A DNA stretch of 64,000 nucleotides from Lachnospiraceae bacterium (GCA_022781985.1 JALESH010000050.1:41466-105465); one strand, 5' to 3'; counted from the first letter of the stretch, positions 27,485 through 37,628 are shown. Made by a program: numbers and translations. Notes: generated by a model from the letters alone, not told the origin.

Positions 27485-29194
27485 TTACATTCCGATTTCT
27501 CTGCATTTGACCTTACAGCTTTTTTTACAAAAGCAGATACCATACTTCAATATTCTGGTATACCCCTCATCCAGCGGCTCCGCCGTGTAATTCTTTTCCT
27601 CTATCTGCGCCAAAGCACTCTCACATTCTGTCTCCATGAGATTAAACTTCGTAGTACGCTTGATCTCTATAATGACTACCGGCTCGTTCTCGTCATAGGG
27701 CTTCAGCATAATATCCGGTCTGCCATCCCCACTCTCCCTGTTGGAAACCATCTCGTAATCCTGCAAGGCGCTCAACAGCCCCAGCAGGAAGCCATGATAG
27801 AACCGCTCCGCGCTGTCCATGTAGCTGATGCTTCCCCTTAAGTAATATTTTACTGTTTCCTCGAAAGTATAACTGTCTCCTGTTACAACTGCCCGATAAA
27901 ATGAAGTGAAGTCTGCCACTCTCAGCTTCTGCTCAAACCATTCCCTGATAGTGCTGCGATAGATATAGCGGACCTCCTTATTGGGAATCTTCATGGTCAG
28001 ATATATATCTTCCCCATCAAGCCTCTGGCCAATAGCCTTCAGATATCCTGTAAAGAACAAAAAGTTCCACAGATTGTCCTGGCTCTTATGGATGTCTCCA
28101 TAGGTCACATCCTCATGCACCGGCTTTTCAATGGTTCCTCCTTCTATCAGTGTCTCAATCTCCTGCTTTGCTTCCCCATCGGCTTTTTCCACCAGCTCCC
28201 TGACAATGCTGTTGGAGGAAGTGTTTGACCAGTAGGGCTTGGGGAAAAATACACTTTGGGAAATGGCATCATCCACATAATTCAGGATGCTCCAGGGATT
28301 ATAGACCTCCGCAGTTCCGAACAGATAACCGTCATACCACTGCTTTGCCTCCTCCATCTTCCCTGCTGCTCCGTAATACTGCAGCAGGGCTTTTACTTCC
28401 TCCTGAACAAAACCAAAGTATTCCGCAAAATTATCATTTAATACAGATACAACTTTCAGGTTATTCAGTCCGGTAAAAATACTTTCCCTGCTGATCCTCA
28501 GGCAGCCTGTAACTATGGCAAATTCCAGACAGTCATTGGTCTTTAAGGCTGATTCGAACACAGAACGGATAAATTTTATCATTTGATCATAAAAGCCTTC
28601 AAACCATGCATTCTCCAGCGGCACATCATATTCATCAATGAGTATGACGGTATTTTTCCCATGATACTGCCTCAGGCATTCGGAAAGAAATTTTAAGGCT
28701 GTAGCATATTCCTCCGGTTCTGCCCTTCGGTTCATAATTTGCATATACTTTTCCTTATGGATATCTATCAAAGCATCCTCCGCAACCACATAACGATGGC
28801 GTTCATATTCCCTGCATATTTCATCCACTAAACAGGAATATGCCATCCTATACTCCGGCTGCTTGGCTGACTTCAGTGAAAGACTGATAACCGGATACCG
28901 CCCCATATGACGGATATATTCGTCTCCTGCCTCCATAATCTGCTTTCCGGCAAAATAATGGCTGTTGTCTGTTAAATTTCCTTTTGCATCTGTGTCCGCT
29001 TCAAAAAAAGTGCGCAGCATACTGAGTGCCAGAGTCTTGCCGAAACGCCGGGGCCGGATAAAAAGATTGACCATGGCTCCCTTCTCCAGGAACTCCTTGA
29101 CCAAAAGTGTTTTATCCACATAGTAATAATTCTTATCCATCAGAACTTTATAATTCTCGACACCGATACCGATTCTTTTTTTTCCTGCCATCAT
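27485..29194 (-). CDS. AAA-ATPase-like / PD-(D/E)XK nuclease family protein (PF09820/PF08011-type)
   Basis: RIGIGVENYKVLMDKNYYYVDKTLLVKEFLE..FIRPRRFGKTLALSMLRTFFE; C-terminal GRPDIMLKPYDENEPVVIIEIKR; start at MMAGKKRIG with RBS AAGGAGC. Confidence 0.88.
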   Translation of the reverse strand: MMAGKKRIGIGVENYKVLMDKNYYYVDKTLLVKEFLEKGAMVNLFIRPRRFGKTLALSMLRTFFEADTDAKGNLTDNSHYFAGKQIMEAGDEYIRHMGRYPVISLSLKSAKQPEYRMAYSCLVDEICREYERHRYVVAEDALIDIHKEKYMQIMNRRAEPEEYATALKFLSECLRQYHGKNTVILIDEYDVPLENAWFEGFYDQMIKFIRSVFESALKTNDCLEFAIVTGCLRISRESIFTGLNNLKVVSVLNDNFAEYFGFVQEEVKALLQYYGAAGKMEEAKQWYDGYLFGTAEVYNPWSILNYVDDAISQSVFFPKPYWSNTSSNSIVRELVEKADGEAKQEIETLIEGGTIEKPVHEDVTYGDIHKSQDNLWNFLFFTGYLKAIGQRLDGEDIYLTMKIPNKEVRYIYRSTIREWFEQKLRVADFTSFYRAVVTGDSYTFEETVKYYLRGSISYMDSAERFYHGFLLGLLSALQDYEMVSNRESGDGRPDIMLKPYDENEPVVIIEIKRTTKFNLMETECESALAQIEEKNYTAEPLDEGYTRILKYGICFCKKSCKVKCREIGM

Positions 29195-29245
29195 AGCAAT
29201 GCTCCTTGATTTCCTCCGGGTTTTTCCTGTTCCAGACATTTCCGG

Positions 29246-30460
29246 CTATCTGCATGCGTAAATCCCCACCAGCTTCTCACAGTACTGCTCCAGACTATCA
29301 AAGGGCAGAGTACGGCAGCCCGCCGAATAGGCTGCACAGGTGTCAGGAGAGCTCCACAGACGGAGGAGCTTCTCCTCCAGTTCTCTTCCGCTGCCGCTTT
29401 GGAAGAGTTCACCGGTGAGTCCGTCCCGGACCAGCTCAGGAGTGCCCCCGATGTTGGCTGCCAGTACGGGAGCGCCCAGGCTCTGAGCCTCCATCACGGA
29501 AAAGGGGCAGTTGTCGTACCATTCTGAGGGGAAAACCACGAACCGGGCCCTCTGAATGGTTTCACGGAGCTGCTTTCCCTCCAGGAAGCCCAGGTTTTTA
29601 ATGTTAGGTACCTTTTCCACCTCCTCCTCCAGTGGCCCGCTGCCAGCAAATACGAAGGGAATGGAGGGCAGCCTTCTGCATACCTCCAGCAGAGTGGATA
29701 TCCCCTTTTCCCTGGCATATCTGCCAAAATACAGGACATACTCTCCTGTCCTGCCAAAGACTCCCTCCTGCCCTCCCAGACTGCTGTCGATAAAGTTGTG
29801 CAGAGTCACTGTTCTTTCCCTTAGAATGGGATTGTTGGCCAGCATCTTTTCCATGAACCGGCTGGGACAGATGACGGTATCCACCAGACGGTAGGTCTTC
29901 AGGCGCTTGTAGAGCTGAGCCTCTATAGTGCCCAGCAGGCTTTTCATCCTGGAATTATGAATGCAGCGATATTTCGTACAGTTTCCAAAATTTCCGCGGA
30001 TGCAGCGGCTGCACAGCTCACCGGTTCCGGGTATCTGCAGCATATGATTGGGACAGATCCACTGGTAGTCGTGGGCTGTGTAGATAATTTTCATCCTTTT
30101 TTTCTGCTTTTTCTCAAAATTTCTGATGGCATATATGATGGAGGGCGTGAGCTGAAAATTAAAGTTATTCAGATGCACTGCCTCCGGAGAAAAATCCTCC
30201 AGCACCCCCGTGATTTTCCTGAAAGCCTCTGTGGAGTAAATGATCTTAAAGGGGTAGATCAGCTTCTGCAGCTTACCTGTGTGGAAATCCATGGAAGCAG
30301 TATAGCTTTCCGCGTGGTTTCCCACCACCCTGCCGGGATGCTCCATACCAAAATACTGCACCTCATGTCCCATCCGGGTAAGCTGCCTGCCCAGCTTGAA
30401 TATATAAGTCTCTGAACCGCCGTTGGGATAGAGAAATTTATTCACCATTAAAATTTTCAT
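29246..30460 (-). CDS. Glycosyltransferase family 4
   Basis: MKILMVNKFLYPNGGSETYIFKLGRQLTRMGHEV...; YFGRYAREKGISTLLEVCRRL; FPSEWYDNCPFSVMEAQSLGAPVLAANIGGTPELV. Confidence 0.9.
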   Translation of the reverse strand: MKILMVNKFLYPNGGSETYIFKLGRQLTRMGHEVQYFGMEHPGRVVGNHAESYTASMDFHTGKLQKLIYPFKIIYSTEAFRKITGVLEDFSPEAVHLNNFNFQLTPSIIYAIRNFEKKQKKRMKIIYTAHDYQWICPNHMLQIPGTGELCSRCIRGNFGNCTKYRCIHNSRMKSLLGTIEAQLYKRLKTYRLVDTVICPSRFMEKMLANNPILRERTVTLHNFIDSSLGGQEGVFGRTGEYVLYFGRYAREKGISTLLEVCRRLPSIPFVFAGSGPLEEEVEKVPNIKNLGFLEGKQLRETIQRARFVVFPSEWYDNCPFSVMEAQSLGAPVLAANIGGTPELVRDGLTGELFQSGSGRELEEKLLRLWSSPDTCAAYSAGCRTLPFDSLEQYCEKLVGIYACR

Positions 30461-30520
30461 TTTCAGAGCCTGCTCCTTTCCCAGCCGGAAGTCTGCGGAC
30501 AGCCCAAAATCCTTCCCTTT

Positions 30521-31657
30521 TTACTTTTCATACAGCTCTATGGTCTGTGAAGTGACCTGATCCCAGTTATACCTGCTGCAGATATAATCCCGGCTGCTTC
30601 TCTTATAGGCCAGCCTTCTGTCCTCATCCTCCAGCAGCCCCACCAGTTTTTTTCTCAGATCCTCCACATCGCCCTTTCGGAAGGTCTCTGCCTGATCCCG
30701 GGTCACCTCCACGTTTTCATGGATGTCGCTGACCAGACAGCAGTTCCCGTAGCTCATGGCTTCGAGCAGGCTGATGGCCATTCCCTCCACATCGCTGGGA
30801 AGGACGAAGACAGCCGCATTGGAGTACAGCTCTGCCAGCTCCCTACCCTGTACGAAGCCGGTCAGAATGATTCTCCTGTCCCTGTCCGCCATTGCCCTGA
30901 TCCTGTCCCTGTATTCAGGGGAATGGCTGCTGCCTCCGGCTATCACCAGCTTTTTATCTGTCTGAATGCCGTAAAAGGCACGGATCAAATAATGGATGCC
31001 CTTCTCCGGCACGATCCGGGCCACAAAGAGAATGTAGTCCTCCCCCTGCAGTCCGTATTTTTCTTTTATAAGTTCTGGTTCGTACTGCCTGGGCCTGTTG
31101 ATGCCATTGGGTATATAGATGGTCTTTCTATGATAGGTTTCCTCAAAATAAGCCTGTACATTTTCGGAAAGTACGATCACCTCATCGGCATACCTGGCTG
31201 CGGTCTTCTCTCCCAGCTTCAGGATCCTGGAGGCAAAATTTCCCCACTTGGAGCGCTGCCAGTCCAGGCCATGGATGGTCGCTACTGTACGGATGCCGAA
31301 CAGCTTCGGGATCCAAAGCATGACACAGGGTCCTTCCGCATGATAGTGGATCACGTCATATCCTCCGAACAGGGCTCTCAGGGTAGCCAGAAAGGAATAG
31401 ACGATGGCATTCAGCTTTTTACTTTTGAAGGTGGGTATGGTAATCAGCCGGATGCCCTTGTATACCTTCCCCCGCCGCTCATCGTATTCCCTGCCCGACA
31501 CATGGTAGCCGGAACGGTTATAGGCATCCACCTCATATCCTCTGGCCACAAGCCTGCCGGCCAGCTCATCCACCACGATTTCCACGCCGCCTTCTCTGGA
31601 GGGAATACGCTTATGCCCTATCATTGCAATTTTTTTGTGTCTTTTCCTGTTTTTCAT
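30521..31657 (-). CDS. Glycosyltransferase (DUF1972 + GT4), Cps2T/WchF-like rhamnosyltransferase candidate
   Basis: IAMIGHKRIPSREGGVEIVVDELAGRLVARGYEVDAYNRSGYH; FVARIVPEKGIHYLIRAF; LPSDVEGMAISLLEAMSYGNCCLVSDI. Confidence 0.85.
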   Translation of the reverse strand: MKNRKRHKKIAMIGHKRIPSREGGVEIVVDELAGRLVARGYEVDAYNRSGYHVSGREYDERRGKVYKGIRLITIPTFKSKKLNAIVYSFLATLRALFGGYDVIHYHAEGPCVMLWIPKLFGIRTVATIHGLDWQRSKWGNFASRILKLGEKTAARYADEVIVLSENVQAYFEETYHRKTIYIPNGINRPRQYEPELIKEKYGLQGEDYILFVARIVPEKGIHYLIRAFYGIQTDKKLVIAGGSSHSPEYRDRIRAMADRDRRIILTGFVQGRELAELYSNAAVFVLPSDVEGMAISLLEAMSYGNCCLVSDIHENVEVTRDQAETFRKGDVEDLRKKLVGLLEDEDRRLAYKRSSRDYICSRYNWDQVTSQTIELYEK

Positions 31658-31693
31658 GGAACGAACTCCTTACCCTGACCATATCCCGGCAGC

Positions 31694-33283
31694 TCAGTGC
31701 CTCTGTCTTGAATCCTTATATTTTATCACATAATATCCAAGATACACAACCACCAATCCTACTCCGGCCCCGTACACCATTCGGCAAAGGATTCCTCTGG
31801 CATATTCATACCGGGACAGAGTACCTTCAAAAATGACCATCTCCGTCTCCTCATCCACATAGCCCAGCACCTGTCCGTCCTCCGGCACCTGACCGGGCTT
31901 CAGCCGGACTGAGGGAAGCTCCACCGAATCACAGAGATATCTGGGCACCGCTGTCCTGTAGGGCAGGTCTTCCGCGCAGCCATAGGCTGCCCCCCACAAA
32001 ACAGCTCCCACGACAGCTCCTGCTGCCAGTACCCCCCGGCAGCCTGCCCGGCATTCCCTGCCGCTCCTGCGAAGCTCTCCCCACCATCGGGAAAAGAGAA
32101 CGGGCCCCACGCCCTGCTCCTTCCTATCCGCCGGCTTTTTTCTAATGCCCAACAGCCCCGGAAGCCACACCGGCCTTGCCCGGAAACTGCCCCGGGCTTC
32201 TCCTCCTGCAAAAAGTACCATGCCCATAAAGAGCAGGGAAATATTCTTAAAGGATGTATTAAACAAAAACGGCTCAGACAATCCGGCAATCAGCAATATG
32301 ACCGTGATCGCCAGCTCTCTGTGCCTCTTTTCCCTTACGCACCTTCTGATCAGCAGAAAATAAGCCAGCATCAGCAGGCCAAAGGTGAGGATGCCGTAGG
32401 TCATAAAAGCAAACACAAAGGAATTATCCATAGTGGTGGTAGCATCCGTCATCTGCATCCCGGAGCCAAGGAGGGTAATTTTCTCATTGGTCAGATAGCG
32501 CTTTGACTGCATCAGTCTGGTATTCATCAGCTTATTCACCAGGTCGAAGGCCCTGCCCTGCAGCACCAGAGGCAGCGCCAGGGAGGAGAGGATGCAGGCC
32601 GGCAGCACACATTCCACCAGCCCATACTCCAGTCTGGAGGGGTTTTTCCTGTACATCAGATATATGGTGGCTGCCAGATAAAAGGTGGTCATCAGCATCC
32701 CTGTCTGGCTGACAGTATAGAGATATACAAAACAGTTCCCGCCGAACAGCAGCAGAACCCACCTCCAGGAAATCCTCTCCCCCAGTACATATACCGCCAG
32801 CATCACCAGCACCAGATAACCGATATGCGCCACATTGGGGTGGGCGCTTCCCAGGGCCCACCGGATGATGAACCCTGTCCCCGGCCGCACATGCACACGG
32901 AAGGGACTGGGAATGAGGCCCAGGGTGGTCAGTACCACCGCAGGCACATAGGAAAGGCTCCAGACTGCCAGGGCCACCCTGTACAGCCTGCCCACCGGAA
33001 TATCTTTCAGTCCGATCATGACCATCACCGTCAGCAATATCCCTTTTTCCATGGTGTGCAGATAGCTCATCCCGCCCGCCAGACACAGCACGGCTATGAT
33101 CACCAGCTCCCTCACGGTATATTCCGTTAAAACAAGCTTCACCGCCAGGCAGCCCATTCCCGCCAGCAGGAAGACCTTAAAGGCACTCTGCCCGTCATAC
33201 AACCCTATTCCTTTGGCAAAAAACAGGGAAGCAAAAAAAAGAAAATAAAATAGCTGGGGTATGCTTTTCCTCTTCATAACCAT
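31694..33283 (-). CDS. Wzy-like polysaccharide polymerase with C-terminal extension
   Basis: Multi-TM; FFAKGIGLYDGQSAFKVFLLAGMGCLAVKLVLTEYTVRELV aligns with 11840-13666; GSAHPNVAHIGYLVL motif. Confidence 0.78.
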   Translation of the reverse strand: MVMKRKSIPQLFYFLFFASLFFAKGIGLYDGQSAFKVFLLAGMGCLAVKLVLTEYTVRELVIIAVLCLAGGMSYLHTMEKGILLTVMVMIGLKDIPVGRLYRVALAVWSLSYVPAVVLTTLGLIPSPFRVHVRPGTGFIIRWALGSAHPNVAHIGYLVLVMLAVYVLGERISWRWVLLLFGGNCFVYLYTVSQTGMLMTTFYLAATIYLMYRKNPSRLEYGLVECVLPACILSSLALPLVLQGRAFDLVNKLMNTRLMQSKRYLTNEKITLLGSGMQMTDATTTMDNSFVFAFMTYGILTFGLLMLAYFLLIRRCVREKRHRELAITVILLIAGLSEPFLFNTSFKNISLLFMGMVLFAGGEARGSFRARPVWLPGLLGIRKKPADRKEQGVGPVLFSRWWGELRRSGRECRAGCRGVLAAGAVVGAVLWGAAYGCAEDLPYRTAVPRYLCDSVELPSVRLKPGQVPEDGQVLGYVDEETEMVIFEGTLSRYEYARGILCRMVYGAGVGLVVVYLGYYVIKYKDSRQRH

Positions 33284-33290
33284 GCTTCTT

Positions 33291-34334
33291 TCAACCTTCT
33301 TTCCTGTTTCCTTTCCTGATCATCCCATCCACCCTCCGGGCAGCTCCCTCCGGTGAAAAGGTCTCCTTCACATGCTCCTGCAACTCCCGTCCCAGGCTCT
33401 CATATTCCTCTTTTCCGCAGTTCCATACCCGTTCCACCGCAGCCCTCCATGCCTGGCTGTCCCCAAAGGGCAGGAGACAGTCCTGATGCTCTTTGGGGAA
33501 ATACATTTTCGTAAAGGAAATGTCTGTGACCAGCACCGGCTTTCCCAGCTGGATGGATCTCAGTATGTTGATCAGGCCCGATACCCTGTCCTCCTTCAAT
33601 GGGTAAATGGACATGTGGGAATCCCGCAGCAGTTTATAGTAGGCCTCCGGCTCCAGATCAAAAAAAACCTCCACGTTCTCCGGAATCTCCAGCCGGCTGT
33701 CCCAATCCGACCTCACCGCCACAAACCGGAAGGGAATCTCCGGACAGAGTCCGGCTATCTCCATCAGCATGGGCCAGTCTCTGTTGGCTCTTCCTCCGCT
33801 GAAGCAGTATCTTTCTCCCTCACTCCAAACCGGCTGCTGAAATTCCTCCCTGTCATCATATACGTCGGGGATAAAGACGATGTTTCCTGTATCCCTGGCC
33901 TGATAGGCCGAGAGAATCCTCTCCCTGGTCTCCGGGGAGTTGATGACAGCTGTCAGCCTCCTGTTCTCCAGGGCTCTTGTATACAAAAACCTTGTTTTCT
34001 CATTGGGAACCGGTGTGAGCCAGTTGTATGAGATGATATATCTCTTTCCGGCTCCCGGCAGAAGATTAAAAAAAAGGCCGCTCCACTGACTCCAGCAGAT
34101 GACCGTGTCGCCCCCGCTGCTTTTGGCCATTCCCCTGATACACTGCCAGAGGGTCAGGAGCCGGGCAGCCAGCTTCCCCGGGCCTCCCCTCTGCTCCACA
34201 TTGGAGATCCGGCAGAAGGAAAAGACAGGCTTTACCTGGTAGCCCTTTTTTACCAGCTCCTCCTTCAGCCACAGCTTATCGCATTTATGAAAAGGGCAGT
34301 CATATATGATCACGATCGTATTACTTTTTTCCAT
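33291..34334 (-). CDS. Glycosyltransferase, GT4-like
   Basis: C-terminal region YCFSGGRANRDWPMLMEIAGL...MSIYPLKEDRVSGLINILRSIQLGKPVLVTDI. Confidence 0.7.
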   Translation of the reverse strand: MEKSNTIVIIYDCPFHKCDKLWLKEELVKKGYQVKPVFSFCRISNVEQRGGPGKLAARLLTLWQCIRGMAKSSGGDTVICWSQWSGLFFNLLPGAGKRYIISYNWLTPVPNEKTRFLYTRALENRRLTAVINSPETRERILSAYQARDTGNIVFIPDVYDDREEFQQPVWSEGERYCFSGGRANRDWPMLMEIAGLCPEIPFRFVAVRSDWDSRLEIPENVEVFFDLEPEAYYKLLRDSHMSIYPLKEDRVSGLINILRSIQLGKPVLVTDISFTKMYFPKEHQDCLLPFGDSQAWRAAVERVWNCGKEEYESLGRELQEHVKETFSPEGAARRVDGMIRKGNRKEG

Positions 34335-34359
34335 GCTTCTTCCATCCTGCCTTCCCTGC

Positions 34360-35550
34360 TTATCCGGCCCCTGTGGCCCCGCCTTCCCGCAGCAGACTCT
34401 CTATCTCCTTTATCCTTGCCCTGTAGCTTTCAAATTTATGCCTCTCCTGCACCAGACGGTAGCTGACCTCCCCCATCTGTAGGATCTTCTCCCGATCCCC
34501 CACCAGCCTGTCCACATACTGCCGGAAGTCCTGGTACTCCGCATCCCGGAAAACGTACCCATTTTCGTCCTGTTGGATATAGCAAGAGGTGCCGTTGCTG
34601 TCACTGCAGATCACAGGCAGAGAGCAGGCCATAGCCTCCAGATGGGAGATGGAGGCCACCTCCCCCTTGCTGGGCAGGACAAAGATATCCGCCTTTCTGT
34701 ACTCCTCATAGACCTGCTTTATGGTAAAATTCCTTTTTAACGTGATAAATTCCTGCAGATTATGCTCCCGGATAAACTCCTCCATCCGGGCAATATAATT
34801 TTTCTGCTCCTGCGTCACTACCTCTCCCACGATGGTCACGTGGAAGGGAATGAAGGGCTGTCTGTCCCGCAGATCCTTTGTCAGCTCCAGGATCATCTCA
34901 TGCCGTTTCTGTCCCACATACTTTCCCACGCCCAGGATCTGCACCTTATCGTCTCTGAAATGCAGCTTCTCATGGGGCGCGATATGAGGCTCCATCACAA
35001 AAGGAACGTAATAGGAGCCCGGCTTTACATGGGTCTTTCCTTCCTTTTTTTCACCCAGCACCGGAGTAATCCGCAGCCCTGGAGTATGAGCCCTGAAAAA
35101 ACTGCGGATCAGTCCGCCCTTTCCATCGATCTCCTCCCAAAGCGGGCTCTGGGTATAGAGCAGGGCCGGAATCCCCAGCTTCCTGCAGGCCCTTGTGACG
35201 CCTACGTTATAGACTGACCGATCCCTCATGATGACGATATCGGGCTGCCTTTCCTTTAGAAGCTTCCTGAACCTGCCTCCGGGCAGGGGGCCGAATTTGG
35301 ACTGGATCACAAAGTCCTTTCCGGTCTTTCCCATCCATTTTTTTATGGTCTTATAGCAGTTCAGGGCCGCCCGGAAATAAAAGGGATAGCCCAGGATAAT
35401 CGGCTCCAGAGCGGAATAATCCTCAGTACCTCCGTAATACTGGCTCACAAAGGTGACTTCATCACCTCCTCTGACAAATCCTTCTATAATAGGCACCTGA
35501 TTGGTGTGGTATCGGGGCGCTACATACATTACTTTCATTTTGATAACCAT
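34360..35550 (-). CDS. Glycosyltransferase family 4
   Basis: MKVMYVAPRYHTNQVPIIEGFVRGGDEV...; LGVGKYVGQKRHEMILEL; LPSKGEVASISHLEAMACSLPVICSDSNGTSCYI. Confidence 0.85.
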   Translation of the reverse strand: MVIKMKVMYVAPRYHTNQVPIIEGFVRGGDEVTFVSQYYGGTEDYSALEPIILGYPFYFRAALNCYKTIKKWMGKTGKDFVIQSKFGPLPGGRFRKLLKERQPDIVIMRDRSVYNVGVTRACRKLGIPALLYTQSPLWEEIDGKGGLIRSFFRAHTPGLRITPVLGEKKEGKTHVKPGSYYVPFVMEPHIAPHEKLHFRDDKVQILGVGKYVGQKRHEMILELTKDLRDRQPFIPFHVTIVGEVVTQEQKNYIARMEEFIREHNLQEFITLKRNFTIKQVYEEYRKADIFVLPSKGEVASISHLEAMACSLPVICSDSNGTSCYIQQDENGYVFRDAEYQDFRQYVDRLVGDREKILQMGEVSYRLVQERHKFESYRARIKEIESLLREGGATGAG

Positions 35551-35568
35551 GCTCCTTCCTGGAGTTTC

Positions 35569-36468
35569 TCATACCACCCGTCCCTGAGGATCCAGCAGCG
35601 TCCAGCCCTCCCACAGCTCATGCATCAGCACCGGATCAAACTTCTGGGTGTTCTTGTGGACGGATGGACGGATCATCACCTTCTCCTGATGATTGTTCAG
35701 CCTGGCTCCCCAGAAGCTGAAGGTAGAGTTGGCACAGATATTGTGCCTGCACAGGCTCATCAGCCAGATATCATAGAAGCTGCTCCTGCCCCTGTTGATA
35801 TCCACCACTGTATAGGCCTTTCCCTGATACCTTTCCTTCACATAAGGAATGTCATCGGAAAAGATATAAAAATGAGCCTGGGGGTATCTGCCTTTGATTT
35901 CTTCTATGGCTCCCTCATAGTAGTTCTCAGTGCAGATGCCGCCGAACATGGCGGCATTTTCCGCATCCAGGTAATCTCCCCTGCGGATATGGATGCTCAC
36001 TGCTTCGGTCTGCTCAATCCGTTGAGCCATCTTCCGGTTTTCAGGATTATCACTCCTGGGAAAGGTGAATTCCTTTCTCAGATCAGGCAGAATATCCACA
36101 TAATATTTCTCACAGGCAAAGTAGCCGCACAGATATTTCTCCCTGAAATCAAAAATCTCCGGATGGTACATCCCTGACTCATGGAAGACCTTCCTGCTCC
36201 CCGGCAGAAGCTTTGCCTTCACCCACCCAAGCAGACTGCCCTTCCCGGCCAGCGCCTGCTTCTCCTGCTCTGTGCAGATTTTATAATTTATCGCCCTGAA
36301 AAGTTCCAGCTCCAGCTCCCGCCTGGCATAGACACCGTCCTGCCTGCCAGCCTCCGTAAACCAGGAGACATCCAGCCTGGCATCTATTCCCAGGCTGACA
36401 AACTTCCTATAGAGTGCATACTGCTGCATCTGGTTTCCCAGACCGCCGGCTGCCTGTACAATAATCAC
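35569..36468 (-). CDS. Alpha-1,2-fucosyltransferase-like (GT11)
   Basis: IIVQAAGGLGNQMQQYALYRKFVSLG; SIHIRRGDYLDAENAAMFGGICTENYYEGAI; NSTFSFWGARLN; GTG start. Confidence 0.9.
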   Translation of the reverse strand: MIIVQAAGGLGNQMQQYALYRKFVSLGIDARLDVSWFTEAGRQDGVYARRELELELFRAINYKICTEQEKQALAGKGSLLGWVKAKLLPGSRKVFHESGMYHPEIFDFREKYLCGYFACEKYYVDILPDLRKEFTFPRSDNPENRKMAQRIEQTEAVSIHIRRGDYLDAENAAMFGGICTENYYEGAIEEIKGRYPQAHFYIFSDDIPYVKERYQGKAYTVVDINRGRSSFYDIWLMSLCRHNICANSTFSFWGARLNNHQEKVMIRPSVHKNTQKFDPVLMHELWEGWTLLDPQGRVV

Positions 36469-36500
36469 GCTTTTGATGTCCTTTCTTCACTCTTCCCCCG

Positions 36501-37628
36501 CTATCTGTTTCCTCTCAGTCCTGCCAATACCCCCAGTCCCGGTGCCAGTGACCAGGGATAGGCCCCATATACCTGGGGGTACTGCGAGAAGCCCTCACAC
36601 TCCCCTGAGGCCTGCCGGATCCTGCCGTCCTTTTCACAGGCCATGATATAGGCTGCCGCCCCCATCACCAGCAGCTCCCCCTTCTGCAGCCTTTCCTCTT
36701 TTTTTACCTGTCCGGTATCTCCCTCAGGCACGGCAGGTCTTTTATGCTTCAGAAAGCTGCCCACAGCAGCTGCTATCATCCCTGCAGCAGAACTGTCCTC
36801 GGGTCCCTCCAGGGCCTCCATCTGCCAGGAAAAGGAGCCATTCTCCCGCTGCCAGGGCAATACCGCCTCTACCAGTCTCCAAAAGGCTTCCTCCAAACGA
36901 ACATAGGAAGGGGCTTCCTGAGCCAGATAACGAAGCGTGCCGGACAGCCCCAGAAGGAGCCAGCCCACAGCCCGTCCCCAACCTATGATACCATATTTTA
37001 TCCCATCTTCATATCGGAAGCCATGGTAGGGGAGCCCTGTCCTCTCATCCATGCCATAATCCAGCATGTTTTCAATCTGGCAGACTGCAAGCTCCACTGC
37101 CTGCTTTTGGCCGAACAGCCTTCCATACCGGGCCAGAAAGGGACAGATCATGCCGATGCCGTCTACATAGATATGCCCGTTTCCCTGTGCAGGGCGATAG
37201 GGAATGCTGCCCTTTTCGTCTGCCGCCTCTTTACTCAGTTCCAGGAGATATTCCGCCATCCGGTCCGCGCCCTTCCTGTACCTGCCCTCTCCTGTCCTTT
37301 CGAAAAGAGTCAGAAGCGCCATGCCGCTGAGTATATCATCCATGAAATAAATGGGCATGCCGTCCCTGATCCACCGGTCAAAGACGGCACGCAGAGAGGA
37401 CAGTACTGTTTCTTCCTCCTCCCACTGCCCCAGATGCTCTGCCAGCACATTAGCCAACAGACCCACCGGCCAGAATATCCTGTCTCCGGGAAAAACATAA
37501 CGCCCTGCCGCCTTTTTGATCAGCTCCTTTATCTGCTGCTTTTTGCTTTTTTCATGGTAATGCAGCAGCTCCCGGACGGCCTCCTTCTCCAGCCGTCCCA
37601 GCATATCCCTGTCTACTCTGCCCTCCAT
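36501..37628 (-). CDS. GH88/GH105-like (alpha/alpha)6 glycoside hydrolase, no signal peptide apparent
   Basis: GHIYVDGIGMICPFLARYGRLFG; TGLPYHGFRYEDGIKYGIIGWGRAVGWLLLGL; start at MEGRVDRDM with RBS AAGGGGAAGG. Confidence 0.75.
   Translation of the reverse strand: MEGRVDRDMLGRLEKEAVRELLHYHEKSKKQQIKELIKKAAGRYVFPGDRIFWPVGLLANVLAEHLGQWEEEETVLSSLRAVFDRWIRDGMPIYFMDDILSGMALLTLFERTGEGRYRKGADRMAEYLLELSKEAADEKGSIPYRPAQGNGHIYVDGIGMICPFLARYGRLFGQKQAVELAVCQIENMLDYGMDERTGLPYHGFRYEDGIKYGIIGWGRAVGWLLLGLSGTLRYLAQEAPSYVRLEEAFWRLVEAVLPWQRENGSFSWQMEALEGPEDSSAAGMIAAAVGSFLKHKRPAVPEGDTGQVKKEERLQKGELLVMGAAAYIMACEKDGRIRQASGECEGFSQYPQVYGAYPWSLAPGLGVLAGLRGNR

Noticed and set aside
18022-35553. 15-mer ttgataaccatgctc shared near 18022 and 35539 as a possible regulatory repeat
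   Set aside because: Within the number of 15-mer matches expected by chance in 64 kb; one copy is inside a CDS and the other at a start codon.
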